A stretch of 64,000 nt of DNA from Rallus limicola (lineage: Eukaryota > Chordata > Aves > Gruiformes > Rallidae): assembly GCA_022605955.1 (NCBI GenBank), contig JAKCOZ010000039.1, positions 434,001 through 498,000 of the forward strand, read 5' to 3'. Positions 26,447 through 38,922 of this stretch are shown here, in pieces. A model generated the notes under the pieces. The model did not search any database. It saw only the letters and a program-made list of their open reading frames with translations, and was not told the DNA's origin. How positions within the stretch are numbered: the first letter of the stretch is position 1; the number at the start of each line of letters is the position of its first letter. Position numbers and translations under genes: made by a program.

Positions 26447-26663
26447 TTCCTTCCTTCCTTCCTTCCTTCCTTTCTTTCTTCCTTCCTTTCTTCCTTCCTT
26501 CCTTCCTTCCTTCCTTCCTTCCTTCCTTCCTTCCTTCCTTCCTTCCTTCCTTCCTTCCTTCCTTCCTTCCTTCCTTCCTTCTTTCCTTCCTTCCTTCCTT
26601 CCTTCCTTCCTTCCTTCCTTCCTTCCTTCTTTCCTTCCTTCCTTCCTTCCTTCCTTCCTTCCT
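26447..26663. repeat. (CCTT)n tetranucleotide microsatellite
   Basis: About 217 bases of nearly pure ttcc/cctt with a few ctttc interruptions. One strand is all pyrimidine, so mirror-repeat triplex (H-DNA) is possible. Two frames across it give only FLPS repeats and are not genes. Confidence 0.97.
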
Positions 26664-28943
26664 ATCCAGAAGACATCAGACCAAGAAATGAAAAAGCATA
26701 CAAAACCTTACAGAAGTCATTGCTGAAATCATGGATTGTAGGAATAAAAGAACCATTATTCAGCATTGTGTCCTGACTGTGATCTTCCAGAATATGCAAA
26801 CTTGCTCTCAAAATATCAGATAGTCTGTTTAAAGTATAAGAAGTGGAAAGCTATTGATGGTAATCTGGCTATCTGGAAGAAAAAAAAAGAGAAAAAGAAA
26901 AAAAAAAAAGAAAGACCTAATATACTTTTTAGGTTAGGACCTTAGATTTACATTTAACCTTCTATTTATATAGATACGTGTATGATATATATTTAAATTG
27001 ATCACATATAAATAAACTGTAATATATATATAAATAAATTTATAAATACGCAAACAAGGTAACAGAGACAGCTACACTGTTGAAAAATAGAAACATATAG
27101 TCATTAATCTATCACCTGAGCAAGAATGAGCTCTACGGGTTAGTTTCAAGGGAAAGATGAAGAACTGAGGGATTACTACTACTGAGGGATGTTGCTTTAG
27201 TCTCCTTGATAAGCTTCGCTGCTTCAAAGATTCCTTTTTTAAAATGGACTGAATACTCTCAGAGGCAAAAAAGGAAGTTTGTAATGAGTGCAGACAAATT
27301 AGATGATCCAAGCAGTATCTCTTCCATCTTTAAATCCTCACATTGCAAGTCAGGAACAGAGGGATAGATAAGAAGTGTGAAAGCTGTCAGACTCTATGCA
27401 GGCAACAGTGTATATTCACAACTGACTCTTGTATTGTAAACAGTAACTGAATGTGATTATTTGATATCTAAATATGCCACTGTGTATTCTCCACTTACTA
27501 CTACACAGAGGTCAAAGACATACACAACATGCGTTCAAGTATCTTCTTCTGGCTTCTGATGTTTCACCTGCTCCTATATTCACAGTGAATATGAATGTTT
27601 GCTGTTAGCCATTAGCCTGTAGCTCAGTCAGGCCACCTTGACTTCTAATCCCAATCAGTCCAGTACACCAAACAGTACCTGGATGTTTGCTCAGTGAAAA
27701 TAGTTTCTGAAATGACTTGTCCATTCAGCCTCTGTTTGAGAGTCTATTAATAATTTCTTATCCATATTTAACTCTTGACTCTTCCATTGTATGTATAATC
27801 TTTTGAGCTTAAATAACTACCAGTGACTCCAGACACTGGAGGAATACATTTTAAGAATATGAATTTTCAGGGAGAAGAGGAAGGGGTAAAAAAGAGGACA
27901 GAAAAAATCTTACTTTCTTCTTGTTAAAAATTTAAGAAGAAAAATTAAGGTTAGATGTGATCCTGACCATCATTTTTTCCATCCCTAGGCCCTAAAGCAG
28001 GATCATGTCTAATAAATTATTCCGGATAGGTGAGAAATCTGCAATTGCTCTGCCCCTCCCTCTCACAGTCTATTTCAATTTATCTTCAATAACAGCAAGA
28101 AATTTCTTTGGTTTTATCTCGAATATTGCCACTACTTCTTATTTTGAATATCTCAGCAATAGGTATTGAACTCTACCATTGTTAAAACCTTCCATGTTTT
28201 GCAAATGTAATCTAGAAGAACATGAAATATATATGACTCATGATTTAGTATAAGCTGTTGCACTTTATATCTTAAAAAACAAACCCACATGAGATTAATA
28301 AAGAGTTATATAACAATTTAAATTTAGAGAAACAAGTTCCAGTTCTTATCCTTGCTTTATATCTTTCATGTGATATATTCAGTTCATAGCTTATCTGTAT
28401 TCTGTTGTATAGAAAGTAAACCCTCCTTTTTTTCTTTACTTTTCAAAACAAAAGATGTAATTCAAAGCATAAGAAATTAAAATTAGATCCAGTGAAAATA
28501 ATTTAGAATTATTTAATAAATGTTTATTTCTCTAAAGAAAATATTGTTAGTTTGCTCATATAAAATAATTTTGAATCTTTACTAACTGCATAAATGCTTT
28601 TGAAAACTATTCTTCAAGGTTTTATTAATTTTTCAGAAATGGAAGGACCAATCATATTTCATCTTACAGATTCATCTCAACTGTCTAATTTTAGGCTGGT
28701 GTTGAAAAATTAAATTTCTCCCATGTGCTGATAAGTGTTCATTTGTTGTAATGACTGATTCAGTTCACTCATTTTCTGATAAGTTTTGAAAGAGTTTATA
28801 CAGCTAGCTTAGTTCATCCAACTTTCAGAGGGCTCAAGTAGGTGAGATGAGTGTCACCTTTGAAGTCACAGCTCATGCTGGCTACTCTGTGAAACTTTTG
28901 TTTATCTGTTTGATGTTCTCTGCTGTCCCCGACCAAAGCATGA

Positions 28944-29516
28944 CCCATTGTGCTGGTTTGGGCTGGGATAGGGTTAATTTTCTTCATAGCAGCTGGTGGG
29001 GGGCTGCTGTGTTTTGGATTTATGCTGAAAAGAGTGTTGATAACACATGGATATTTTTGTTCCCATTGTGCAGTGCTTACGCAGAGTCAAGGCCCCTTCT
29101 GCTTCTCACATCACCCCAGCAGTAAGTAGGCTGGGGTTGCCCAGGAAGCTGTGAGGGGACACAGCTGGGACAGCTGACCCAAACTGACCACATTTCATAC
29201 CATATTATGTTATGTTCAGAAATAATACTAGGGGGAACTTTGGCCAGGAGGCTACTGCTTCAGGACTTTCTGTGCACTGGTTGGTTGGTGGTAGGCACTT
29301 GTTTCCATTTGTATCACCTGACTTTCTTGGGTTTTGTTTCCCTCTCTGTTATTTTCTTTTTCTTCTTCATCGTCATTTTTGTTATTAATATTATATTCTA
29401 TTTCAGTCATTAAACTGTTCTTAATCCACAAGTTTTCTCACCTTTGTCTTTCCAATATCTGAATGAGCAGCTGTATTGAACTTAGTTGCCAGTTGGTGTT
29501 AAACCACAACAGTCAT
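28944..29516 (+). mobile_element. Full-length ERVL-type solo LTR, plus strand
   Basis: Element body 28949-29511, 563 bases. It starts tgtgctggtttgggctggga, followed by the 'tagggttaattttcttcata' segment, and ends ...gttaaaccacaaca, the complete termini of a common bird ERVL-type LTR. Internal landmarks appear in order: 'gctgtgttttggattta', 'gttgataacacatgg', 'cagctgacccaaactgacca', a pyrimidine/AT region near 29330-29405 and an ATTAAA signal at 29409-29414. Flanking pentamers cccat and gtcat agree at three of five positions, so the target duplication is only partly preserved. There is no second LTR or internal gene region, so it is a solo LTR left by recombination. Confidence 0.93.
29409..29414 (+). 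promoter_or_regulatory. LTR polyadenylation signal ATTAAA
   Basis: ATTAAA lies about 100 bases before the LTR end, downstream of a T-rich stretch, in the position of the polyadenylation signal of this LTR family. Confidence 0.6.
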
Positions 29517-29799
29517 CTTCAGTGAAAGCATACAGAAAGCAGCAGCCTTTGGAGAATTTGTCTAACATGGGTGGAAAGTCAGGCTATCTGTCTCACAGTC
29601 CTTGAACTGGCTGTCTGTAATAATTTTATGAGGCAGCAATTATACATAAATTTCACTTCATCCTTGCAATAACTATCTCCTTTTCTATCCACTCATCCTG
29701 GGATACATGACTTCCCTCAGTCCCAAAAAGAAAAAAAAATAAAAAAGATGAACAAAAAACCCCAGAATAAGCCCTGATTTTGACATTAACATTAAGGTG

Positions 29800-30269
29800 A
29801 AGCTTTATCTCAGTATTGTGACCAGTTATGTGCTCCCCAATTCAAGAGAGATCGGAAAATACCGGAGAGACTCCAATAAATGGCTACAAGCATGATTAAG
29901 GGAATGGACCATCTGTCTTATAAGGAAAGGCTGAGAGATCTGGGTCTGTTTATCCTGGAGAAGATAAGGCTGAGAGGAGGTATGATCAATGTGAATAAAT
30001 ACCTGAAGGGTGTCAAGAAGAAGGTGCCAGACTCTTTTCACTGGTGCCAAGTGACAGGACAAGGGGCAATGGATATAAAATAGAATATAGGAAGTTCCAC
30101 CTCAACATGAGGAAATACTTTCAGGGTGATGGACTACTGGAAGTGGCTGCCCGGAGAGGTGTGGATTCTTCTTCTCTGAAGACATTCAAGCCCTGCCTGG
30201 ATGTGTTCCTGTGACATGCCCTAGGTGAACTATCCCTTTGAACCCAGACAATTCTATGATTCTATGATA
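29800..30269 (+). mobile_element. CR1 LINE 3' portion, plus strand
   Basis: 5'-truncated within the ORF2 C-terminal region. The degraded coding part reads like '[38 protein letters not shown]', from about 29900 to 30010. It is followed by the 3' part (gtgacaggacaaggggcaat, atgaggaaatactttcaggg, gacattcaagccctgcctgg) and the octamer tail attctatgattctatgat. Stops and shifts make it non-functional. Confidence 0.93.
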
Positions 30270-30592
30270 CCTTTGCTAAACATTCATTCTGAGAACTATA
30301 CTGAGGCTGGGACATGTCAGTATAAAGCTGCTTAAAATCTGTTTTCTGATCAGAAAAAAAAAAAAAAAAAAAAAAAAAGAGCTGAAGAAAGAAAACAGGA
30401 AAGGTTATTCTTCTAAATTTTCATCAAGTAAGTGTAATACTGAAGAGAAAAACCTGGCTTTGGATCAGGAAGAGGATGTGACAATATCAGTGATGATGAA
30501 GAAAGAAGCAGCTTGTTTAGGTCTACCTCAAAAAGCCACCTCTTTATGGAGCATCTTACATTCCTCTCATGACAAGTAATGTTTCTCTGCAA
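30270..30592. other. Short unique spacer with a 25-base A run
   Basis: Separates two plus-strand CR1 copies and holds a poly-A run at 30354-30378. Nothing else recognised. Confidence 0.6.
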
Positions 30593-31545
30593 CTGGCTCA
30601 GTTCAACATCAGTGACATGGACAGTGGGATAGAGTGACTCTCAAAAGGTTTGCTGATGACACCAATGTGTGTGGTGAGGTCAACAAGCTGGAGGGAAGGG
30701 ATGCCATCCAGAGGGACCTTCTGGAGAGATGGACCTATGTGAAACATATGTTCAACAAAGCCAAATACAAGGTTCTTCATGTGGGTTGGCACAATACCAA
30801 GCACAACCGCAGGATGGGCAGAGAATGGACTGAGAGCAGCCCTGAGGAGGAGGAATTGGGTGTGCTGATCAATAACAAGATCAACATGAGCCAGCAGTGT
30901 GTGTTAGCAGCTCAGAAGGCCAACTGTGTCCTGGGCTGCATAAAGAACAGAGTGGCCAGCGGGTCCAGGGAAGTGATTCTGTCCCTCTGCTCTGCTCTGG
31001 TGAGACCCCACCTGGAATACTGCATCCAGCTATGCTGTCCATGGTACAGAAAAGCTGTTGGAGTGAATCCAGAGGAGGGCCATGAAGATGAACGGGAGCT
31101 GGAGCATCTCTCTTATGAAAACAAGCTGCAGGAGTTGGAGTTGCTCAGCCTGGAGAAGAGAAGGTCCCTGTGAGACCTGATTACAACCTAACAATGCTTA
31201 AAGGGGTTCTATGGGAAAGTGGGAAAGGGACTGTTCACCAGGGAGTGTAGTAGTGTCATGATAGGACAAGGGGTAATAGCTTTAGACTGAAACATGATAT
31301 GTTTAGGTTAGACATTAGAAAAGAATTATTTCCTATGAGGGTGGCAAGATACTGGAACAAGTTGTCCAGAGAGGCTGTATCCACCCAGAGGGATATCATC
31401 CCTTGAAGTGTTTAAGGCCAGATTGGATGAGGCTTTGGGGAACCTGATATAGTGGAGGCTGTCCTTGACCATGGCAGGGGAGTTGGAACTAGATGATCTT
31501 TGAGGCCATTTCACACCCAAAACATTTTATGATTCTATCATTCTG
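30593..31545 (+). mobile_element. CR1 LINE, RT catalytic box to 3' end, plus strand
   Basis: 5'-truncated just before the reverse-transcriptase catalytic motif and complete at the 3' end. The 3' region shows gacattagaaaagaattatt, 'ggaactagatgatctttgag' and the terminal atgattctatcattctg. See the ORF2 remnant at 30634-31173. Confidence 0.95.
30634..31173 (+). pseudogene. CR1 ORF2 (reverse transcriptase) C-terminal remnant
   Basis: An open stretch of 179 codons from a protein that is about 900-1000 residues in intact CR1. Near its start it keeps the RT catalytic box as FADDT (residues 7-11), then the CR1-typical 'EEELGVLINNKINMSQQCVLAAQKANCVLGCIKN' and '[12 protein letters not shown]'. Between about 31040 and 31100 the frame slips relative to other copies ('NPEEGHEDERELEH' replaces 'ERVQRRA...'), and it ends at a premature TGA where other copies have a glycine codon in KRRLRGD. 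There is no endonuclease domain or upstream RT motif. Dead fragment; not a host gene. Confidence 0.92.
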
Positions 31546-34500
31546 GAACAGTCCTAGATTTTTTTCCATCCTGAAAGTATCTATATACTTCCCAGATTTA
31601 AAAAAAAAAAGTTACTGTTTCTGCTTTCAGAGGGCATTGTGAAGTGGAGAAAATACTCCTGTTGTATATGTAGTTCAATAAAAAGTTTTATTGCCTCAGA
31701 TCTCAGAAATCAGATAGTTCATTGGTTTGCAATAATTTCCAGCAAGAAGGCTGCACCAATACTGCAGCCATTTCTGGATATGCACATCAATGGAGAGTTT
31801 ATCTTGTGCTTCCAAAAGTAAGGACATCCATCTTTTTTAAGGGGGGAAAAATAAATAGAAGAAAATTTTACAAATGTTACGTTTATTTACAGGCTTAGGA
31901 ATGATTTTGAGTTCTGTTATAAGACATTGAAGATGATGCTGATCACCCATTAAAGAAGCTTATAGAAATATGCCAATGGTGTATAATCATAGAAAGAAAA
32001 ATAAAGAAGCTATTATGGAAAACAAATATATAGCTATTACAGGAAACAGAAAGGTAGCCTGAATGTCAAATTTTTGTTTGAGCTTTGGGCAATGACTGTC
32101 AGTACAAGAAAGATTCAAATTCAGTTATTTCTTTGCTCTTTGGGAACCTGGGACTACAATATTACTGCCGTTACTACTGTATAATGCTACATCCCAAAAG
32201 CACATAGTATGCCCATGAGAGTGTTATATTACTTGAATTCATCACAGAATAAAAATATGCTTTCGTTTACTTTTGCCTCCCCATATAAGCATGTACTGTT
32301 CTTTGTATCTTTGAATATAGCCCTAAAAATGCTTTACAATAATTATTCTTACTCAACAAATTTTAATTTTATTAAAAAAACACTGTTTCTCAAACCAGCA
32401 GATATAACTAAATACTGATACGCAGGTTAGCTTGCAGGTATGTTAGAGATATTCTAAAACCTTTGAATTCCCCTTAAGAATGTCCTTGTACTCCTGCTTA
32501 AGGATTTCTACAGTATATTTTTTTGTGCTAAAACTGGTAGCAAAGCTGGAAACAGAACATTTTGAAAACTCTGTGTGGAATTGTTTGGTAAAACATAAAA
32601 CCAAATGTGATGCCATTTCAGTTTCTTCTTCATGTTATCAATGAGGAAGAAATGTTACATGTCTACCTTGAACAATTACTACAAAGTTATCTCAAAATTG
32701 TACAACACTACTCCATAATTTTTAAATTAAACACCTAATGAGTGAGGATTAGTTACCCTATGCAATAATAATACAGTACAATTTTTTTTGTTTGTTTGTT
32801 TGTTAGAGGAAACAAACCAGTGCGTTTTTCAAACTGATCTACCTGGAGTCCTTACTTGTTGATATAATTTTATGCTAAGCAAAACCCAAAAGTTTGGTGG
32901 TTGTTGTTTTTTTTTTTTTTTAAGTTTCAGAAAATGTATAGGGTTTGTTGATCTCTGATTCAAAATAATTTTACCCCTGTCCAAGAGCTTCAGCAGTTGC
33001 ATTCTGTAAGTATCTTCTTGCCCTTCTATTTGATCTGGACAGTTAAAAGTCAGACTTCACTGGTTTCTGACCTCTGTGCATGTCATCTGCATGCTCAGAG
33101 GAATGTGTTTTATTGATCATTCCTGTCTGCTATGTTTTGGCTATGTTCAGTTTCAAGCCACTAGCAGTGCCGTTGATCAGAGTTCTTGATAATCACTGTG
33201 TTCCTCTGTACTGATGACCATATCTCTATGGAGTTCATTAGAACTAACAGAGCTACACCAGGAAGCTTTAGGAAGGTTCTTTTTTTGTTTGTTTGTTTGT
33301 TTGTTTTCTTATTCAGCTATATTGTCTTTCAGCACTCTTTCTGCTTCAGGGACTGTACACAAATCACCATTTCAAGAATTCAGTGCCATGCAGAAATAAT
33401 TGCCTTGGCTTTTCCCCATTCTGTAATTCACGTACACAATGAAATAATTTCTAATTTGAGATAAAGAGTGGAAGACTATTGTGAAATAGAGAGCAAATCT
33501 ATGAATTTATTCACTACTGAAGCCCTCTGAAAACAGTGTGGAGCAACAGTTGTGCAGGCTACAAAAACCCAAAGACCACTGTGACATTTTGCAGTCAGTT
33601 CTTTTGGCACTTCACAGCTTCAGGATGGATGAATCCATCTACTTTGACCTCTCCAGAGAAATTCTTCCCGAAGCATTTTGCTGTAGTTATATACAAAGGA
33701 AAATTTGTCTGCTTGAAAGAATGCATCCTACTACTTCTAGTACAAGCGGAAGACCCTGCACAAAACTCAGCTTGTTCTCCTCTGTCTGCAAAAAACAAAT
33801 TCATAACACGTGTTTTCTCTCAGCCAATTAATTTACAAAGATGTGTAAATTATCAGGAAAATGGAAACATAATTTTATTTCCTTAAAGAGCAGCCTGAGA
33901 TAACACTGTTATTAGAATAATTATATATTATGTTAATAAATTTTATTGTATTATATTTTATATTATATAATGTTATATATTGTTATAACTATTTTTGCAA
34001 AGAAAGAACAAGTAGAAATTTAACAAAAATCTTGAAGGGTTAACAAAATCTTGATGGAGCTGACATCATTTGGTAGAGAATGAGCAGGAAGGGGAAGTAA
34101 GCTAGCACTAATAAAACAAAATATTATTAATATTCATACACACATAAAGAAAAGAAAAGAACAAATTAGGGTTTTTACAGGGTCCTTTAGGTTCCTGCTG
34201 GTTGCTTATCAGTATGATTAAAGAATTGCTACGGCTAAAGAAATTTTGGAAATGGCACCATCAGGATCTAGCCTGTAAAATAGAACAAGAAAACATTTCC
34301 TCTTTGTGATAATTGCTCCCTTACCAATTGTTGCCATACATTGTATGGTGAATCTATGTATTGGAGATGTTTTCAAAAATATATACCTGAAACCTCCAGT
34401 GAAAACTTAGCTTTTCCTGAAAAGGAACAAATTTCCTTATCACCCAAAACTCCAAAAAAATGATTGAAAATGTGTATCATTTAGATAGGAAAAGTTTGGC

Positions 34501-37500
34501 TCTGGAAGAGAAAGACACCATTCTAATATTTTTTAAATTTGCAATCCCTTTTGTTAGCTTAGCTTATATCATTATTTTTTTGTGTGGATGTTGAGCAGCA
34601 GGACACCCCTACCTCTTGATCCTGACAGGAAAGCAAGCTGACAACCTCAATCACTTTCCACTTTTTTTAGAATGTTTACACACTGTCAGACAAAGAAAAA
34701 GACATATTCTGCATCTCATCATGTTTCTTAGTTCAGAATAACAGACTTAGGTTGCAGTGTCTCCCTCTGAAATGCTGATTTATGTGAATAATACTCCCTT
34801 TCTCATAAATGGAAAAGGCTGTCCAGGAAGGTGAATTCATCTCTCCACTGTGGAAATAACAGGCTTAGAATATTTTAAATCACCTGGACAAGTAATGTGT
34901 TTCATCTTTGATTTTTCCAGAAGGAACGCAAACAGTAATTAAATGGCATTGTTATTATCAAGCTATGATCCTTTGTCTCTTGAGTTACTGTGATTGCTGT
35001 GAAGGTTTCCTGGTGGCTGTTTGAATATAACCTTTGCCTGTGTATTTTTCAGTGTTTTTTTTTATAATTCAGATTGCAATATTTCATTTGCTAAGAAATA
35101 TAACATATGAGTTATTCAAATATACATTAAGTATGCTATGGTATATTTATAACTTACATTTAAGAGATGACTGAAATGTTTAAAATGAACATAGAAGTCT
35201 TTTCCCAATCTTTTCTTCCATTTTTTACTTTGTTTCAGATCAGTGTAATTCTGAAGTGTTATATTAGGTTGATAAGACATATCTGAATCTTTTCTGTCAT
35301 TCAAAAGAACTTAAATAATATCACAAAAGTTTCCTGACTGTCACTAAAAGCAGATTTCCAGATGGCAATTGATCCACTTATGCACCAGTTCAAAGCTATT
35401 GATACCTGCTTCTCTTATCTCCCAAACAGAGATTTGTAAACTGGTCTTCCAGCTTAGTGCAGAAAACCTCAAATGAATTCAAAATACAGACTCTTAGATG
35501 GATTAATTAACCTCTCCACCCCATACTTTACAGGCACTACTGTGAATACCAGTAAAGCATCCTATTGATTTTAAGATTTTTTGCTTTCCATTACAAATCC
35601 CCCCACTGTTTTTTTCTGCAATATCTGGGAGAATTGCGAACACCATATTTCCCTTCCTGCTGTTTGAATGCTGGCCCAGTAATGGCTCCTTTGATCTTTC
35701 TAAACCTTCTTTGAGCTGTATATTATTCCCTCTCACTCAAGATTTTATTCCTTACTATACATCAATGTATCTTGCTAGCCTTAAAATCAAGTCTAGAATC
35801 TGATATGTTACATGTAGACTCCTGGCATTATTCAATTCCACTAGGCAATGACTGCAACAGTCTGATAATAACATTTTATTTCTTTTTATCCTGTGGCAGC
35901 AAGAGGGTTGACATATTTACATTTCTTTTGCATGACTTGTTTTATGTATGCATGTGTGCATTTATTTATTTATTTATTTATCAAGATTCTGAGGCGCTAG
36001 TCAGAAATATTTTATGAAAAGTTTTCCAGTTCTCAGAGACAATGATATGATAGACAGGAGAAGAAAATATTTGTGAAGTAAGACTGAAATTTTAGACAGT
36101 CCTCTGACAACTATTCCCTTAAACAAGGACAGGTAATTAAATTGGACGTTTATTACAAAAAATAATTAGGAAGAATAAGGAATCACAAAGTTCAATTTTC
36201 TCAAGTTTTGTTAGAGAAAGAACTAGAAAAATAAACAAAACCAACAAGAATTGTTCATGCTATTCAATCAGTAACTGCATATGTTGTAACTTAGAAAATG
36301 TTTTATCTTGTACCTTTAAAATCTAAATTAAAGTCACATAGAATCACCTGAGTCACTATTCATGTCAGTAGATCATAGTGACTATTCAAATGGCCTCAGA
36401 AAAGCACCTTTATATTTAAAGAATGTTTTCTGCAACTTTCAGTTGCATAAAATGCAGGTGGAATTTAATCACTTTTAAGGGCAGTGTTTAATTTTGCTTT
36501 CCTCTTTTCCAAAGACCATTCCAAATTGTTTTTTTTTGTGGTTTTGGGGTTGGGTTTTTTTGTTATTTTAGGGGTATTTTTAATACCAAATTGTATTTTG
36601 GTACATACTCAACAAGGCAAAGGGAAAGAGTGGGAAAGAAGCCTTCTGGATTAATAATCTATTAACATTTCCTGATACACTGTTGTAAAAGGATATAATT
36701 GTGTACTTCTAGAAAAGAACAGTAGCTCAGAGTTTGTTGTTTGTTTTTTTCAGTTTTTTCATTGTTTTTTGGTTGATTGGTTAGTTGGTTTTGTTTGGCT
36801 AGGGTCAGTGTTTTGTTCTGTTTGGTTTTCTTGTTTGATTTTAATTTTTTAATTTAATTTTCAACTCTGAATTTCAGATTATATATTCAAAGAATCTTTA
36901 GCAATATGTTGTGGGTGGACAATTAATATTTTTTACCAATTATTGCTCAATATTTTTTTCATGAATTCCAGCTTGATGGTACACCCCCATCATAGGACTA
37001 AACATTGGAATGGAATACTCCCACATGTAATTGCAGTCATACATAACTTTTCTCCCTTCCTATTTATCTGTTTTAGTTATATTTATAGTATAATCAGTTT
37101 TGATAAAATATAGATAGAAAAACAATTAAAAGAAAATTAAAACAAGGCTATTTCCAGTTACAAATGACATCACATTTTTTGTTTGTTTGTTTTATTAGTT
37201 AGAAAAATAGAAGAATCTCTACATTCAAAAATAAAAAAAAAAAGAAACCAGTCTCCATCTAGATACAATGCCTCTGTGCATTTAAATAGCAGAATCAGAA
37301 TTTAGAGCAGAATAGAGTGCATGACTTTATTCCCCAAATCGCAATTAATCAAGAACAAATACGTTTTTATAAAGAAACAGAAACTTACCATGAGAGCTTC
37401 ACAAGGAAACTGATCTCAATAAATTAAAGAAACTCATTTTTCCCTTGGAGACAGAGCAGTAGACAGTAATATGTTTCATTGCTCTTTGGAAGATCCTTTC

Positions 37501-37787
37501 AAAGAGGATGAAGAATCTAAAGGTCATGTCATTGAAATAATGCAGTCCAGAGTAACTAGTGTCATCCATACAATACGGTAATCTAGCTGTTAAATAAGTT
37601 AAGGATAGGATTTTTTTCACTTTTTAAAGCTGACCTGCACATTATAATAAGCCAACTATCCACCTGTCACTTTTTTCAATGCTAATTTTCGCTGATGAAG
37701 AATAAAAAACTGGTATGGAACTTACCACACCAACTTTAAAGAATACACAGATACACCTAAATTAACTATCTAGCTAAAGAGAAATAT
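31546..37787. other. Long unique AT-rich stretch
   Basis: No mobile element or gene recognised. Overlapping frames on both strands at 33536-33886 cover one sequence and have no family motif. Simple repeats: TTTG units at 32790-32805 and 33285-33305, an A/T-only block near 33915-33985, TTTA units at 35960-35981 and G/T-rich tracts at 36530-36575 and 36735-36840. Confidence 0.5.
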
Positions 37788-38922
37788 ACTTGGATTTCAG
37801 CAAAGCCTTTGACATAGATTCTCACATAGTTCTGAATGAGAAACTGGCTACCACTGGCCTGGACAAGTGCACCCTCTGCTGGGTAAAATACTGGCTGGAT
37901 GGCCGGGCCCAAAGAATTGTGGTCAATGGAGCAAAATCCAACTGGTGGCTTGTCACAAGTGGTGATCCCCAGAGCTCAATCCTGGGTCCAGTTCTTTTCA
38001 ATATCTTTATCAATGACCTGGAGGAAGGAATCAAATGTTCCCTTAGTAAGTTTGAGGACAACACTAAACTGGGAGGAAGTGCCCATCTGCCTGAGGGTAG
38101 GGAGGTTCTTCAGAGGGATCCAAACAGGCTGGATCAAAGAGCTGAGACCAATGGAATGAGGCTCAACAAGACCAAGTGCAGAGTCCTGCACTTGGGACAT
38201 AACAACCCCATGCAGCGATACAGACTTGGGGAAGAGTGGCTTAAAAGATGTCTGGTTGAGAAGGACCTGGGGCTGTTGGTTGACTGCCATCTGAATATGA
38301 GCCAGCAGTGTGCCCAAGTGACAAGAAGGCTAATGGCATCTTGGCTTCTATCAGAAATAGTGTGGCCAGCAGGTCCAGGGAAGTGATTGTGCCCACTCAC
38401 CTCAGCATTGGTGAGGCCTTACCTCAAATATTGTGTTCAATTGTGGGCCCCTCACTACAAGAAAAATATTGAGGTCCCGGAGTGTGTCCAGAGAGGGGCA
38501 GCCAGGCTGGTGAAGGGGCTGGATAACAAACATTACAAGAAGTGGCCGAGGGAACTGAGTTTGATTAACCTGGAGAAGAGGAGGCTGAAGGGAGTTATCA
38601 CAACCTACAGTTACCTGCAAGGAGATTGTAGTGAGGTGGGTGTTGGTCTCTTCACCCAAGTTACAGGTGATAGGACAAGGGGGAATGGACTCAAACTGTG
38701 CCAGGGCAGGTTCAGATTAGACATTAGGAAAAAAAATCTTCACCAAAAAGTGTTATCAGGCATTGGAACAGGCTGCCCAGGGAGGTGGTTGGGTCACCGA
38801 CCCTGGATATGTTTAAAAGACAGGTAGATGAGGTGCTTAAGGATATGGTTTAGTAGAGGACAGGTATGGTTGGACTTCATGATCTCAAAGGTCTTTTCCA
38901 ATCTTGCGATTCTGTGAAATGC
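37788..38922 (+). mobile_element. CR1 LINE, mid-RT to 3' end, plus strand
   Basis: Begins abruptly in the RT domain at the DFSKAFD motif and runs to the CR1 tail (tggttggacttcatgatctc, aaaggtcttttccaatcttg, cgattctgtga). At about 1.1 kb it is one of the longest copies here. Details of its broken ORF2 are given in the next entry. Confidence 0.96.
37790..38827 (+). pseudogene. CR1 ORF2 (reverse transcriptase) remnant with mutated catalytic box
   Basis: Translates from [18 protein letters not shown] through '[14 protein letters not shown]', '[18 protein letters not shown]', '[21 protein letters not shown]' and, after a TGA at 38384-38386, '[22 protein letters not shown]' and '[19 protein letters not shown]'. 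Compared with the other copies it has lost one base near 38320 and gained one near 38395. The two shifts cancel, and the stop lies in the out-of-frame stretch between them. The RT box reads FEDNT instead of FADDT, so one catalytic aspartate is replaced by asparagine. Not functional. Confidence 0.92.

Larger units (their letters stand above)
20163..28948. other. Long unique AT-rich stretch
   Basis: The longest interval without a recognised mobile element. Contents seen: a small stem/direct-repeat cluster at 20723-20767, A-rich complements of the G/T tracts at 21902-21932 and 22629-22680, the CCTT array at 26447-26663 and a purine-rich tract near 26878-26914. The frame at 23899-24102 is slightly protein-like but unconfirmed. 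Confidence 0.5.

Noticed and set aside
26308..26776. Open frames of 127 and 118 codons rich in FLPS
   Set aside because: They are translations of the CCTT microsatellite and have no coding content.
28847..29413. Frames of 92 and 68 codons
   Set aside because: They overlap the ERVL-type LTR at 28949-29511, a non-coding regulatory repeat.
33536..33886. Overlapping frames of 116, 97 and 69 codons on both strands
   Set aside because: Three frames are open over the same bases, none has a family motif or gene signals, and chance openness is the simplest reading.
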